From positions 1 to 10,450 of the forward strand of contig JAJPEA010000059.1 in the NCBI GenBank assembly GCA_023252335.1: DNA of 10,450 bases, in the 5' to 3' direction. Shown in pieces: positions 1 through 6,916 of this stretch. Positions within the stretch are counted from its first letter, which is position 1; every line of letters begins with the position of its first letter. The DNA is from Nitrosotalea sp. (GTDB lineage Archaea; Thermoproteota; Nitrososphaeria; Nitrososphaerales; Nitrosopumilaceae). The position numbers were made by a program, and so were the translations under genes. The notes below the pieces were generated by a model. The model saw nothing but the letters and a program-made list of their open reading frames with translations, was not told the origin of the DNA and did no database searches.

Positions 1-157
1 GTTCTTACTACAATTCTTTTTTTGATTACATTTACCATGTTGGAGATTACTTCGTTGTGTTCCATCAGGTATCTGGGGTTCTTGGTATAGATTGCAATTC
101 TTGGTCCCTCGTAATCTATCTTGGTAACAGTTCACGTTGTGCTTGTTTTCTTTGCAT
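1..157 (-). CDS. aCPSF1-like KH/beta-CASP ribonuclease, 5' end only, frame interrupted
   Basis: This is the N-terminal piece of a KH-domain metallo-beta-lactamase/beta-CASP protein (archaeal CPSF1 family), an RNA 3'-end endonuclease linked to transcription termination in archaea. The minus strand from 131 to the window edge reads TVTKIDYEGPRIAIYTKNP, then RYLMEHNEVISN and MVNVIKKRIVVRT, which fits the N-terminal KH domain as I know it. A natural start is the ATG at 157, 7 nt after the psmB stop, but that frame reads MQRKQAQRELLPR and stops at 116-118. The KH frame is offset and has its own TGA at 132-134. The first ATG in the KH frame is at 65, inside the domain. The N-terminus also seems roughly 15-20 residues shorter than I expect for the family. 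This could be a small deletion with frameshift, an assembly error, or a non-standard start. The family call is fairly secure; the start is not. Confidence 0.7.
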
Positions 158-164
158 TAAATCA

Positions 165-797
165 CTAAAGCGTAATTATGGCTTTTTTTTGTTCTTTTGT
201 CAAGAGTCGGTATCCGTCCTTGTCGATTATTGCGACATTGATTCCATCACCAGTTCCAATGTTTCTGGTGATTGCAGCTTTTACCGCTCTTAGGGCAACT
301 GTTTTTCCCTCTTCTACTGTTAGGCCATCACGGTACTCACTTTCCAAGAGACCGTATGCTACCGGAGAGCCACTTCCTGTTGTTACGTATGTTTTTTTGT
401 CAAGTGATCCAAACATATCGATGTTGTAAAGTGCTGGACCTTGCTTGTCATATCCTCCAACGAGGATGTCTGCGATGAATGGATAGTATCTATTTTGGAA
501 AAATATCAACGATGCAAGTCTTGCAATTGACTTGATTGGTAGATATTCTTGTTTGTCAATTCTGTGTATGTTTGAATGATATCGCAGCATGTCTGTTACA
601 TTTTGTGCATCTGCAACGCCTCCTGCAATTGTCATTCCTGCATGATGATCGATCTTTTGGATCTTCATTGTATTGTTATTTGCTATGAAATATCCTGCGC
701 TTGCTCTCATATCTGCGCATAAAACGACACCGTCAGTACAGCTTATTCCTACTGTAGTTGTTCCATGGTATGTGTGTTGTTCAATATAGTCTGACAA
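165..797 (-). CDS. psmB: Archaeal 20S proteasome beta subunit (catalytic)
   Basis: This is the N-terminal-nucleophile threonine protease subunit that forms the inner rings of the 20S proteasome, degrading unfolded or targeted cytoplasmic proteins. The 210-residue precursor has a 12-residue propeptide ending in HG, so the mature protein would begin with TTTVG and Thr13 becomes the catalytic Thr1. Other active-site residues fall at the expected spacing: Asp29 (mature Asp17), Arg31 (Arg19) and Lys45 (Lys33). The IAGGVADAQ segment (57-65) and the GSGSP loop (141-145) are also typical. This is therefore an active subunit, not a degenerate paralogue. The start is TTG at 797, supported by an AGGAG motif 8 nt upstream; the upstream frame closes with a stop just before that motif. 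The gene is divergent from egsA and probably cotranscribed with the aCPSF1-like gene 7 nt downstream. Confidence 0.95.
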   Translation of the reverse strand: MSDYIEQHTYHGTTTVGISCTDGVVLCADMRASAGYFIANNNTMKIQKIDHHAGMTIAGGVADAQNVTDMLRYHSNIHRIDKQEYLPIKSIARLASLIFFQNRYYPFIADILVGGYDKQGPALYNIDMFGSLDKKTYVTTGSGSPVAYGLLESEYRDGLTVEEGKTVALRAVKAAITRNIGTGDGINVAIIDKDGYRLLTKEQKKAIITL

Positions 798-805
798 ATA
801 ACTTT

Positions 806-810
806 CTCCT
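806..810 (-). promoter_or_regulatory. Shine-Dalgarno site of psmB
   Basis: AGGAG on the minus strand lies 8 nt before the TTG codon at 797. It decides the psmB start and implies a leadered transcript. Confidence 0.65.
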
Positions 811-873
811 AACTTGAGATTACTTCGGTTTGCATATCACCCGCTTAAATAACTTTGGATTATTCAGGATATC

Positions 874-882
874 GATAAATAA
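874..882 (+). promoter_or_regulatory. Putative TATA box of egsA
   Basis: GATAAATAA is centred about 25 bp before the ATG at 903, the usual archaeal distance to a transcription start. This suggests a leaderless mRNA beginning at that ATG, and it argues against the upstream GTG at 894, only 16 bp away. A second box, CTTAAATAA at 844-852, is nearly symmetrical and could serve either divergent gene. Confidence 0.45.
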
Positions 883-902
883 CCAAGTTCCAAGTGAAAA
901 CC

Positions 903-1943
903 ATGGCTTCTCACATAATGGAGCTACCAAGGAAGATACTCATAGGTGAGAACAATATTTCCGACATTGGAGATTTTCTGGTAGGCCTGTCAAATCCAAA
1001 GAAGGTTTCCCTAGTTTCAGGAGATCAGGTGCGAAAGATAACTGACAAGAAAATTTCTGCATCGCTTTTGGATTCAAAGATCAAGTATGTGTGGCATAAA
1101 AGTACAAGCAATGATGTCAAGGCTGCAAAAAAGACACTTGATGAAATAAAAAAAGACAAGAGCGATTTGATAATCGGGATTGGGGGAGGCAGGTCTGTTG
1201 ACATTGCAAAGATGATTGCGTTTACATTAAAGAAATCATTTGTGAGCATACCAACCTCTGCTTCACATGACGGTATTGCAAGCCCCTTTGTTTCATTGCG
1301 CGGTGACAAGCCATATTCCATAATTGCCACAGCACCTTTGGGGGTCTTTGTTGATATTGCAATTTTGAAAAAGGCCCCAAGGAGACTATTAGCGAGCGGT
1401 TGTGGTGATCTTATGGCCAAAGTCACTGCAGTACGAGACTGGGAACTTGCAAGAGACAATGTCGGGGAATATTTTGGAACCTATGCTGCAAATCTTGCAT
1501 CAATGAGCGCAAAGATAATTATTGATAATTCAAAAGATTTTAGGAAAAACCCAGATGTTAGAATGATTGTAGAGGCATTAATCAGCTCAGGCGTGGCTGC
1601 CTGTATTGCTGGAAGCAGCAGGCCATGTTCTGGTGCAGAGCACTTGTTTTCTCATGCAGTTGATCATCTCAGGCCAGGAGTTGGCCTACATGGAGAAAAA
1701 TGCGGTATTGGTGCAATACTTGTTGCAAAGATCCAAGGTCAAGACTGGAAGAAGATAATTCAGATGTTAAAAAACGTAGGCGCACCAACCAAGGCAAAGG
1801 AGATTGGACTAGAACCAGAGATTCTTGCAGAGGCACTGACAATTGCACAATCACTAAGACCTGAGAGATACACAATTCTCAGCAAGATACAGATGAATAG
1901 AGAAAAAGCTATAGATCTTGCAAAAAGTACTGGCGTACTATAA
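903..1943 (+). CDS. egsA: sn-Glycerol-1-phosphate dehydrogenase
   Basis: This cytoplasmic enzyme reduces dihydroxyacetone phosphate to sn-glycerol-1-phosphate with NAD(P)H, setting the stereochemistry of archaeal membrane lipids. It belongs to the iron/zinc alcohol dehydrogenase-GldA superfamily, and its length of 346 residues is normal. Numbered from ATG 903, the nucleotide-binding motif GIGGGRSVDIAK is at 92-103 and PTSASHDG at 117-124. Likely metal ligands are the Asp of GCGD (about 169), a His in HLFSHAVDH (about 251) and the His of LHGEKCG (about 263). The frame can be extended to GTG 894, but the TATA spacing favours ATG 903; ATG 918 is a third option because family members often begin near MELPRK. 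It is transcribed away from psmB, and its stop lies 2 bp from that of the convergent FKBP gene. Confidence 0.95.
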   Translation: MASHIMELPRKILIGENNISDIGDFLVGLSNPKKVSLVSGDQVRKITDKKISASLLDSKIKYVWHKSTSNDVKAAKKTLDEIKKDKSDLIIGIGGGRSVDIAKMIAFTLKKSFVSIPTSASHDGIASPFVSLRGDKPYSIIATAPLGVFVDIAILKKAPRRLLASGCGDLMAKVTAVRDWELARDNVGEYFGTYAANLASMSAKIIIDNSKDFRKNPDVRMIVEALISSGVAACIAGSSRPCSGAEHLFSHAVDHLRPGVGLHGEKCGIGAILVAKIQGQDWKKIIQMLKNVGAPTKAKEIGLEPEILAEALTIAQSLRPERYTILSKIQMNREKAIDLAKSTGVL

Positions 1944-1945
1944 TT

Positions 1946-2692
1946 CTAGGCTGCTTTTGGTGGAACAGCTTTTGTTTCAGCTGGTTTTTGTTCTACTGGT
2001 TTTTCCTGCTTTGGTTTGTTGTAAGTGTCAACAAAGTTTACCTTTTCTAGTTTTGGAACAAACTTGAAGATCTCGTTTGCAATTGCGCGTTTTACAATCT
2101 GAAGACCTTCCATCATCATTGCTTCTTCTGGAATAGTAACATCAACTGCTGTACCCTTGATCTCAAATGCGATCTTTGATTCATCAATTGGGAATCTTCG
2201 CTTGAGCAATCCCATGACTTTTTCTTGGTCTGTGTCAAGTGATTTTATAACATTAAGATCATAAACAATTGTTTTTCCTGCAAATCGGTGGTTGAAATCA
2301 ACTTGGACTCGACCTGAACCAATGAATCTTACAATTCCTGTTCTTTCATCAATCTCTATTGTATCTCCAACTGTAACCTTTTCTGCATCGTCTCCAAGTT
2401 TGCGAAGTGGAATCATGCGAACCTTGCCAGAATCTCTCATTCCAAATCCTTTCTCTGGAGGAACTTCGATTGAAAGTTTATCGCCAGTTTTTGTATTTGC
2501 TAGTGCATCGTCAAGACCCTTTAGGACCCACGACTCCCCTACTGAAATGAGTCTTGGTTGGTACTTGACATTTGCATCATGAATTGAACTTGATTTAGCG
2601 TCAACTTCTCGTGTTGTCTCAAATACCTCGTTTGAATCTTTAACCTTGGCAGTGTAATCCACTAGAATTAAAGTGCCTTTTTGGAAAGCCAA
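1946..2692 (-). CDS. FKBP-type peptidyl-prolyl isomerase with IF domain (SlyD/FKBP26-like)
   Basis: This is a prolyl cis-trans isomerase and folding chaperone, probably cytoplasmic since no signal peptide is visible. The FKBP fold is seen in LVDYTAKVKD (10-19), FETT (24-27), VGESWVLKGLDDAL (51-64) and VPPEKGFG (77-84). The flap is replaced by an inserted IF chaperone domain of about residues 88-140 containing VRMIPLRKL, GIVRFIGSGRVQVDFNH and RFAGKTI, after which FKBP resumes with YDLNV. A further alpha/beta domain at about 150-225 resembles the extra C-terminal domain of archaeal long FKBPs. The tail from about 225 is rich in Pro, Lys and Glu and likely disordered. The start is TTG 2692, the only start in the open frame, with AAGGA 9 nt upstream. 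The aminotransferase gene ends 42 bp upstream on the same strand, so they may share a transcript, although a TATA-like CTTAATATT lies in the gap. Confidence 0.93.
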   Translation of the reverse strand: MAFQKGTLILVDYTAKVKDSNEVFETTREVDAKSSSIHDANVKYQPRLISVGESWVLKGLDDALANTKTGDKLSIEVPPEKGFGMRDSGKVRMIPLRKLGDDAEKVTVGDTIEIDERTGIVRFIGSGRVQVDFNHRFAGKTIVYDLNVIKSLDTDQEKVMGLLKRRFPIDESKIAFEIKGTAVDVTIPEEAMMMEGLQIVKRAIANEIFKFVPKLEKVNFVDTYNKPKQEKPVEQKPAETKAVPPKAA

Positions 2693-2701
2693 CGTGATCG
2701 A

Positions 2702-2706
2702 TCCTT
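2702..2706 (-). promoter_or_regulatory. Shine-Dalgarno site of the FKBP gene
   Basis: AAGGA on the minus strand lies 9 nt before TTG 2692 and supports that non-ATG start. Confidence 0.45.
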
Positions 2707-2734
2707 TGAATTCCTAATATTAAGTTAACACGAA

Positions 2735-3877
2735 TTATAATGATTTGAGTTTGTCTTCGGCAACTTTTAGTGCTTCTGGATTTGTCTTGTGACCCATCAT
2801 ATCAAGTGTAGATGCAATTGCAGAGATTGTTCTCATTACATGATACTTGTTTACTTCTCCCATGCATCCAACTCGAAATACTTTGCCTTTTAGATCTCCA
2901 AATCCACCTGCAACTAGAACTCGGAATTTTTCAGAGAGTGTTCCTCGAAATGTCTTGTCATCTAGCCCTTGAAGATAGTTTAATGCAATTACAACTGTAG
3001 AGCGTGCATCTTCTTTAGCAAATGGAGACAATCCCATTGTGCTCAGTCCACTGTAAAGAGCATCAGAGCAAATTCTGTGTCTTTTGATTCGGTTGTCAAT
3101 TCCCTCTTCTAGAATAATGTCAAGTGCCTCTCTGTATGCATAAAGCAATGGAATTGCAGGAGTAAATGGTGTCTCTTTAGAGTCATCATAATACTTGAAG
3201 TATCTTGCCATGTTAAAGTAGAATGTCGGAGGAGGATTTGCAATCATGTATTTTTTTGCTTTTTGGCTAACTGCAATTGGTGAAATTCCTGGAGGGGCAG
3301 CAAGCGCTTTTTGTGCACCTGTTACACATACATCCACTCCCCATTTGTCCATATGGAATTCTTCTCCACCAAGTATTGAAACTCCATCTACTACATAGTA
3401 GGAATCATTTCTTGCGGTAAGATCTTTTATCTTGTCAAGATATTTGACCATTGTACCAGTAGAAGTTTCATTCCAAACAACATAGAATGCTTTAACATCT
3501 TTGTTGTTGTCAAATGCTTCTTTTACTTGATCAAAGGTTGCATTTTCTCCAAATGGTGTTGTAAGACGTATAACATTTGCACCAGCCCACTCTAACATTG
3601 TTGAGAGTCTGTTGCTAAATTCGCCGTTGACTGGAATTATTACCTTGTCACCTTTCTTTATCATGTTTACAACAGAGGCCTCTACTGCACCTGTTCCAGA
3701 TGCGCTAAGGGCCACTACATCACTTGTTGTATCAAAAATTTTCTGACTTTTTTCAATAGTATCTACATACAACTTTACAAAATCTTTACTTCTGTGATTT
3801 ATCATGTGAGTAAACATTGAACGTGTTACTCTTTCAGGAACATTTGTTGGTCCTGGTAACATGACTAGATATTCCAA
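2735..3877 (-). CDS. PLP-dependent aminotransferase, alanine-glyoxylate/serine-pyruvate family
   Basis: This class V, fold-type I aminotransferase moves amino groups between small amino acids (alanine, serine) and 2-oxo acids (glyoxylate, pyruvate); the exact substrate pair cannot be read from sequence. Numbered from TTG 3877 (380 residues), the N-terminal MLPGPTNVP is typical. SASGTGAVEAS (58-68) binds the PLP phosphate, NETSTG is at 136-141, Asp164 in VVDGVS pairs with the pyridine nitrogen, and Lys190 in TGAQKALAAPPG is the Schiff-base lysine. The frame opens at a GTG at 3907, but this lies only about 8 bp from the apparent TATA box at 3911-3920. TTG 3877 has GGAG 7 nt upstream and places the conserved PGPTNVP near the N-terminus, so I prefer it. 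The FKBP gene follows on the same strand. Confidence 0.92.
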   Translation of the reverse strand: MEYLVMLPGPTNVPERVTRSMFTHMINHRSKDFVKLYVDTIEKSQKIFDTTSDVVALSASGTGAVEASVVNMIKKGDKVIIPVNGEFSNRLSTMLEWAGANVIRLTTPFGENATFDQVKEAFDNNKDVKAFYVVWNETSTGTMVKYLDKIKDLTARNDSYYVVDGVSILGGEEFHMDKWGVDVCVTGAQKALAAPPGISPIAVSQKAKKYMIANPPPTFYFNMARYFKYYDDSKETPFTPAIPLLYAYREALDIILEEGIDNRIKRHRICSDALYSGLSTMGLSPFAKEDARSTVVIALNYLQGLDDKTFRGTLSEKFRVLVAGGFGDLKGKVFRVGCMGEVNKYHVMRTISAIASTLDMMGHKTNPEALKVAEDKLKSL

Positions 3878-3884
3878 ATAAATT

Positions 3885-3888
3885 CTCC
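3885..3888 (-). promoter_or_regulatory. Shine-Dalgarno site of the aminotransferase gene
   Basis: GGAG on the minus strand, 7 nt before TTG 3877. It selects this start over the upstream GTG at 3907. Confidence 0.6.
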
Positions 3889-3910
3889 AATTTGCAAGCA
3901 AGTTCACCGC

Positions 3911-3920
3911 TATTTATAAT
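3911..3920 (-). promoter_or_regulatory. Putative TATA box of the aminotransferase gene
   Basis: ATTATAAATA on the minus strand predicts transcription starting near 3889, giving a leader of about 12 nt that just includes the GGAG motif. Confidence 0.5.
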
Positions 3921-4004
3921 TAAAGTTCGCAAATATTGATCGTATTTTAGGCTCAGAATAGACCTGTTTCTGCACAAAACGGATTAGAAATTCAAAATAA
4001 CAGA

Positions 4005-4145
4005 TTAAGATGATTTTTCTTTTGTCTTACTTAGCTTACTTGGACCGATACTTCCTGCTGAATCCACTAGATAGTGTAGTAAATTCTTGTCACAGTTAAA
4101 GAGCGCAATAGCCTCAGACTCGAGCTCGGCTTCTTCTTGGACCAT
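4005..4145 (-). CDS. Small ORF, 46 residues, unknown function
   Basis: I do not recognise this protein. It begins MVQEEAELESEAIALFNC, continues DKNLLHYLVDSAGSIG and ends PSKLSKTKEKSS. The N-terminal half is acidic and looks helical, the middle is amphipathic (LLHYLVDSAG), and the C-terminal tail is basic and Ser/Lys rich. There is no signal peptide or membrane segment. Support for its being real: it starts with ATG, its composition looks protein-like, it fills much of the gap between the aminotransferase and the membrane protein, and a TATA-like CTTATA (4170-4175) lies about 27 bp before the ATG, the same geometry as the leaderless genes nearby. No Shine-Dalgarno motif is present. It could still be a chance ORF, since an open frame of this length is not improbable. 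Confidence 0.45.
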   Translation of the reverse strand: MVQEEAELESEAIALFNCDKNLLHYLVDSAGSIGPSKLSKTKEKSS

Positions 4146-4169
4146 ACGCGTGTATTAGGGTAAAACGAC

Positions 4170-4175
4170 TATAAG
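4170..4175 (-). promoter_or_regulatory. Putative TATA box of the small ORF
   Basis: CTTATA on the minus strand is centred about 27 bp before ATG 4145, consistent with a leaderless transcript. It is a weak match. Confidence 0.3.
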
Positions 4176-4196
4176 ATCTTTTCAGTCAATCTAATT

Positions 4197-5240
4197 TTAT
4201 AGAAATATGCCTATTACAGACAAAATGATTGGCCCTATGTAGAAAAGGTTCAAGTCAGTCCTGACGTCTTGGTTTTGGATCAACCCTGGAACTACCAATG
4301 CCGCACCAATGATTCCTATTCCTAGTTCCAAATGCTTAGCAACGATAGGTGGGGCTATCGTGCAAAGATTGAACCTGGTACATGCGGTATGGCTCTGTAA
4401 TAATAGAAGCAAAATTGAGGCAGTAAACAGTAAAGCCAAGGTAAACAATGGAAACACCACTAATTTGGTAGTGGGTAAAAATGAATAATTGAAAACAATT
4501 TTCTCTGGAGTGTTAGGGCTTATTCTTATTGAAACATAGTTGGGACCTTTATTGAAGTAATATGGATCTCCTTTCTTATTTTTCCAGCCATTCTTTTGCT
4601 CTTTTGTGGTACCATCAGGATTATAGATTATCATCTTTTCACCAAAAAAACGATAATCGCTAGGAGATTTTATGGTGTAAAAAGTCTCATGTGGAGCTGA
4701 ATGGAATTCTAAAACACGTTTTCTATGTGTTTCACTCTGTGTTGCATCATATTCCAATTTGATTACCCTAGTTTCATTTTGGAAAAAACGTCTGTTTGAA
4801 GGTAATTTTATCCAAAGCAAAAAGATTTTCTTGTCACTCATTTGTTTTAGTAAATCATCAAGTTCATTTTTTATCGTACCACTTGACTTTTTAGATAAAT
4901 TTTTGATTAATGCTTTAGTTAATTTGTTGGTAACTAATGCCAATTCTGATCCATCAGAATCATAGATTTTAAGATTAGGCAATAATTTTGGTGATTTGAT
5001 GAATATGTTATCTATGCCTTTAGGGTTTATTGTCTTGCACATGAATGTGTATTCTTCACTATGTTGTGTCTCAGATGATGAACGGTACTCTATAAAGAAT
5101 CTCTGTCGAATCATTTCAATTTCTTTTCCAAATGTTAATGGATTTGAAGTAGGTGATGGCACAGGATCATTTGCTTTCATTTCTAAGTTAAACGTTATCG
5201 TTATGCATAATTTCACCAAGTAGAGCTGCATTTGACACAT
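4197..5240 (-). CDS. Membrane protein of unknown function with large soluble N-terminal part
   Basis: I do not recognise the family. From ATG 5240 the protein has 347 residues. A weakly hydrophobic stretch (QLYLVKLCITITFNLEM, about 4-20) might be a signal anchor. A soluble region of roughly 230 residues follows (about 25-258), rich in charged and aromatic residues with beta-like segments such as EEYTFMCKTINP, LPNLKIYDSDG, KIFLLWIKLPSN and ETRVIKLEYDATQ. The C-terminus has three predicted membrane helices at about 260-282, 303-321 and 332-347, and the protein ends within the last. A beta-rich outer domain with a C-terminal membrane bundle is plausible; topology is not determined. The frame extends to TTG 5243, but TTTATA at 5262-5267 favours leaderless ATG 5240; ATG 5228 and 5180 are alternatives. 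A 60-base sample was about 32% G+C, low for the window. nadM ends 44 bp upstream on the same strand. Confidence 0.8.
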   Translation of the reverse strand: MCQMQLYLVKLCITITFNLEMKANDPVPSPTSNPLTFGKEIEMIRQRFFIEYRSSSETQHSEEYTFMCKTINPKGIDNIFIKSPKLLPNLKIYDSDGSELALVTNKLTKALIKNLSKKSSGTIKNELDDLLKQMSDKKIFLLWIKLPSNRRFFQNETRVIKLEYDATQSETHRKRVLEFHSAPHETFYTIKSPSDYRFFGEKMIIYNPDGTTKEQKNGWKNKKGDPYYFNKGPNYVSIRISPNTPEKIVFNYSFLPTTKLVVFPLFTLALLFTASILLLLLQSHTACTRFNLCTIAPPIVAKHLELGIGIIGAALVVPGLIQNQDVRTDLNLFYIGPIILSVIGIFL

Positions 5241-5261
5241 CAATAAGATTAAAGAAAATTG

Positions 5262-5267
5262 TATAAA
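5262..5267 (-). promoter_or_regulatory. Putative TATA box of the membrane-protein gene
   Basis: TTTATA on the minus strand lies in the gap after nadM and is centred about 25 bp before ATG 5240. It suggests the gene has its own leaderless transcript rather than relying on nadM. Confidence 0.45.
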
Positions 5268-5284
5268 TTGAAGATGATTTCAAA

Positions 5285-5782
5285 TTACAGAATTTTGAGC
5301 AGTCTGTTTTTTGCATCTATTTTTAAAAGCACTTGCTTGGTACCTTCAGGAACAAGATCTGACCAGTCTTTGCCACTTGCTATCAACTCACGAATATTTG
5401 TTCCAGATATTGCATCTCTCTTGAACAGAGGAACTTCAAAGACACTTTTTCCTCTTTTTTTGTACAGTGTGATAGTAAATTCATCATTTGAAAAGACCAC
5501 ATCATAGGGCGGTACGATAGAATCAACATGAAAAGTCCATTTTTCATGATCGCCTGTATCTGGTACAAAGAATATCTTGATTCGTTCCAGCATTTTAGGA
5601 TCAAGTGATGAGAGAATCATCTCTTTTCGTTCATCTGCAGTGAATGGATTTCTTTTTTCATGACTTTTGTTTGAGCTGCCAATCCCTATCCAAAGATTAT
5701 CAATCTTGGACAATCCAATTTTTACCGCTTCTAGATGTCCCTTGTGAAATGGTTGAAACCTGCCAATTAGAAGACCATCCAT
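5285..5782 (-). CDS. nadM: Archaeal nicotinamide-nucleotide adenylyltransferase
   Basis: This enzyme joins NMN and ATP to make NAD and pyrophosphate, the adenylylation step of NAD biosynthesis, in the cytoplasm. It is a nucleotidyltransferase of the HxGH superfamily; the length of 165 residues fits archaeal NadM. GRFQPFHKGH (7-16) contains the first nucleotide-binding motif with His13 and His16. GSSNKSHEKRNPFT (35-48) is the usual following loop, and ISGTNIR (125-131) corresponds to the conserved ISxTxxR motif, with Arg131 contacting ATP phosphates. The start is ATG 5782, with no Shine-Dalgarno motif but a TATA-like T/A tract about 27 bp upstream, so it is probably leaderless. The gene is divergent from rtcA across 111 bp. 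The only departure from the motif is Gly in place of Ser/Thr in ISGT, which I think is common in this family. Confidence 0.94.
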   Translation of the reverse strand: MDGLLIGRFQPFHKGHLEAVKIGLSKIDNLWIGIGSSNKSHEKRNPFTADERKEMILSSLDPKMLERIKIFFVPDTGDHEKWTFHVDSIVPPYDVVFSNDEFTITLYKKRGKSVFEVPLFKRDAISGTNIRELIASGKDWSDLVPEGTKQVLLKIDAKNRLLKIL

Positions 5783-5805
5783 TGCCGAGATCTTGTTGTC
5801 CTTGT

Positions 5806-5813
5806 TTAAAAAA
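5806..5813 (-). promoter_or_regulatory. Putative TATA box of nadM
   Basis: TTTTTAAA on the minus strand is centred about 27 bp before ATG 5782, consistent with a leaderless mRNA. Confidence 0.45.
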
Positions 5814-5861
5814 CCATTTAGTCACATGAGTTATTTAATCAAACATAAGAAGATCAGGACA

Positions 5862-5868
5862 TTAATTA
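5862..5868 (+). promoter_or_regulatory. Putative TATA box of rtcA
   Basis: TTAATTA is centred about 29 bp before ATG 5894. No ribosome-binding motif precedes the ATG, so the transcript is probably leaderless or nearly so. Confidence 0.35.
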
Positions 5869-5893
5869 GATTCTAAAATTAAACGAGCTAGTC

Positions 5894-6916
5894 ATGGAAT
5901 CAATAAAGATAGACGGCGGTTTTGGAGAAGGTGGAGGACAGATAATTCGAAGTGCTGTTACCTTGTCTGCAATTACAGGTAAACCAGTTGAGATAGAAAA
6001 TATTCGAAAGAATCGAAAGGTTCCAGGTCTTAGACCACAACATTTGCTTGGGGTAAAAATATTATCAAAGATCTGTCAAGCCAGAGTAGAAGGTCTTTAC
6101 GTAAATTCAACCTCGTTAAAGTTTTTTCCCTCTCATGGATTGGATTTAGATCTCCATGAAGACATTGGTACTGCAGGCAGCATTCCACTTGTTTTGCAAG
6201 TGTTGATTCCTGCAGTTTCATTGATGAGAAATAATTTGAAATTGTCAATTGTTGGTGGCACAGATGTTCTGTGGAGTCCCACAATTGATTACACAAGACA
6301 TGTTTTTTCTGAAGCGCTATCTAGAATTGGAATCAATTTTACTTTAGATGTCAAAAGACGTGGATATTATCCAAAAGGAGGAGGACTAGTTGAAACCCAG
6401 ATACAGCCTTGCAAGAATACAGGACCAATATCATTTCTTCAGAGAAATACCAAAACTGCCAAGATCTTGTGTGTATGCTCTCACATCCCAATGGAGGCAA
6501 TGGAAAAAGAGGCATATGTTGCAAAAAACATTCTTACTCAAAATGGATTTGATTGTGAAATTGTAATAAAAGAAGAAAATGCAATAGACATGGGATGCTC
6601 GATGTTGATATATTCACACGATGTAAATTCAATCACAGGCTCTGACGGTATTTACCAAAAGGGTTTGCAAGGTCTTGGAGAATCAGTTGCAAAAAAATTC
6701 CTCGAATCAAATCTTGGTGTTGACCTTCATCTCTCTGACATGCTAGTAGTTCCACTTGCCCTTGTAAAGGAAACTTCAGTATATAGAGTAAAGCAGATTA
6801 CAAAACACTTGGAGACAAATCTTTTTGTTGCAGCAAAGATTACTGGCTGCAAATACGGAATAGGAAAGCTAGATGACGGTTTTGAGGTAAGAATTTCTGG
6901 AACCTCAGACACCTGA
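5894..6916 (+). CDS. rtcA: RNA 3'-terminal phosphate cyclase
   Basis: RtcA converts an RNA 3'-phosphate to a 2',3'-cyclic phosphate through an adenylylated His intermediate, acting in RNA end repair. The 340-residue length is normal. Visible signatures are GGFGEGGGQIIRS (8-20), PGLRPQHL (44-51), EDIGTAGSIPLVLQ (89-102), GYYPKGGG (157-164) and DLHLSDMLVVPLAL (277-290). His279 in the last motif is at the position of the catalytic His that takes AMP. This pattern marks RtcA rather than the inactive Rcl1-type protein, which lacks the catalytic His. The insert domain lies at about 180-270. The gene stands alone on the plus strand, with no RtcB ligase or RtcR-like regulator nearby, unlike the E. 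coli rtc operon. Its last 12 bp overlap the 3' end of the convergent CopD-like gene. Confidence 0.95.
   Translation: MESIKIDGGFGEGGGQIIRSAVTLSAITGKPVEIENIRKNRKVPGLRPQHLLGVKILSKICQARVEGLYVNSTSLKFFPSHGLDLDLHEDIGTAGSIPLVLQVLIPAVSLMRNNLKLSIVGGTDVLWSPTIDYTRHVFSEALSRIGINFTLDVKRRGYYPKGGGLVETQIQPCKNTGPISFLQRNTKTAKILCVCSHIPMEAMEKEAYVAKNILTQNGFDCEIVIKEENAIDMGCSMLIYSHDVNSITGSDGIYQKGLQGLGESVAKKFLESNLGVDLHLSDMLVVPLALVKETSVYRVKQITKHLETNLFVAAKITGCKYGIGKLDDGFEVRISGTSDT

Noticed and set aside
1025..1459. 144-codon open frame on the minus strand inside egsA
   Set aside because: It is antisense to conserved egsA sequence and its translation shows no domain; a shadow of egsA codon structure.
2292..2582. 96-codon plus-strand frame inside the FKBP gene
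   Set aside because: It lies opposite the conserved FKBP and IF domains and its product looks non-natural (Ser/Pro-rich, no domain).
3921..4004. Possible non-coding RNA in the spacer after the small ORF
   Set aside because: No stable stem, conserved motif or terminator was visible; low-complexity AT-rich sequence only.
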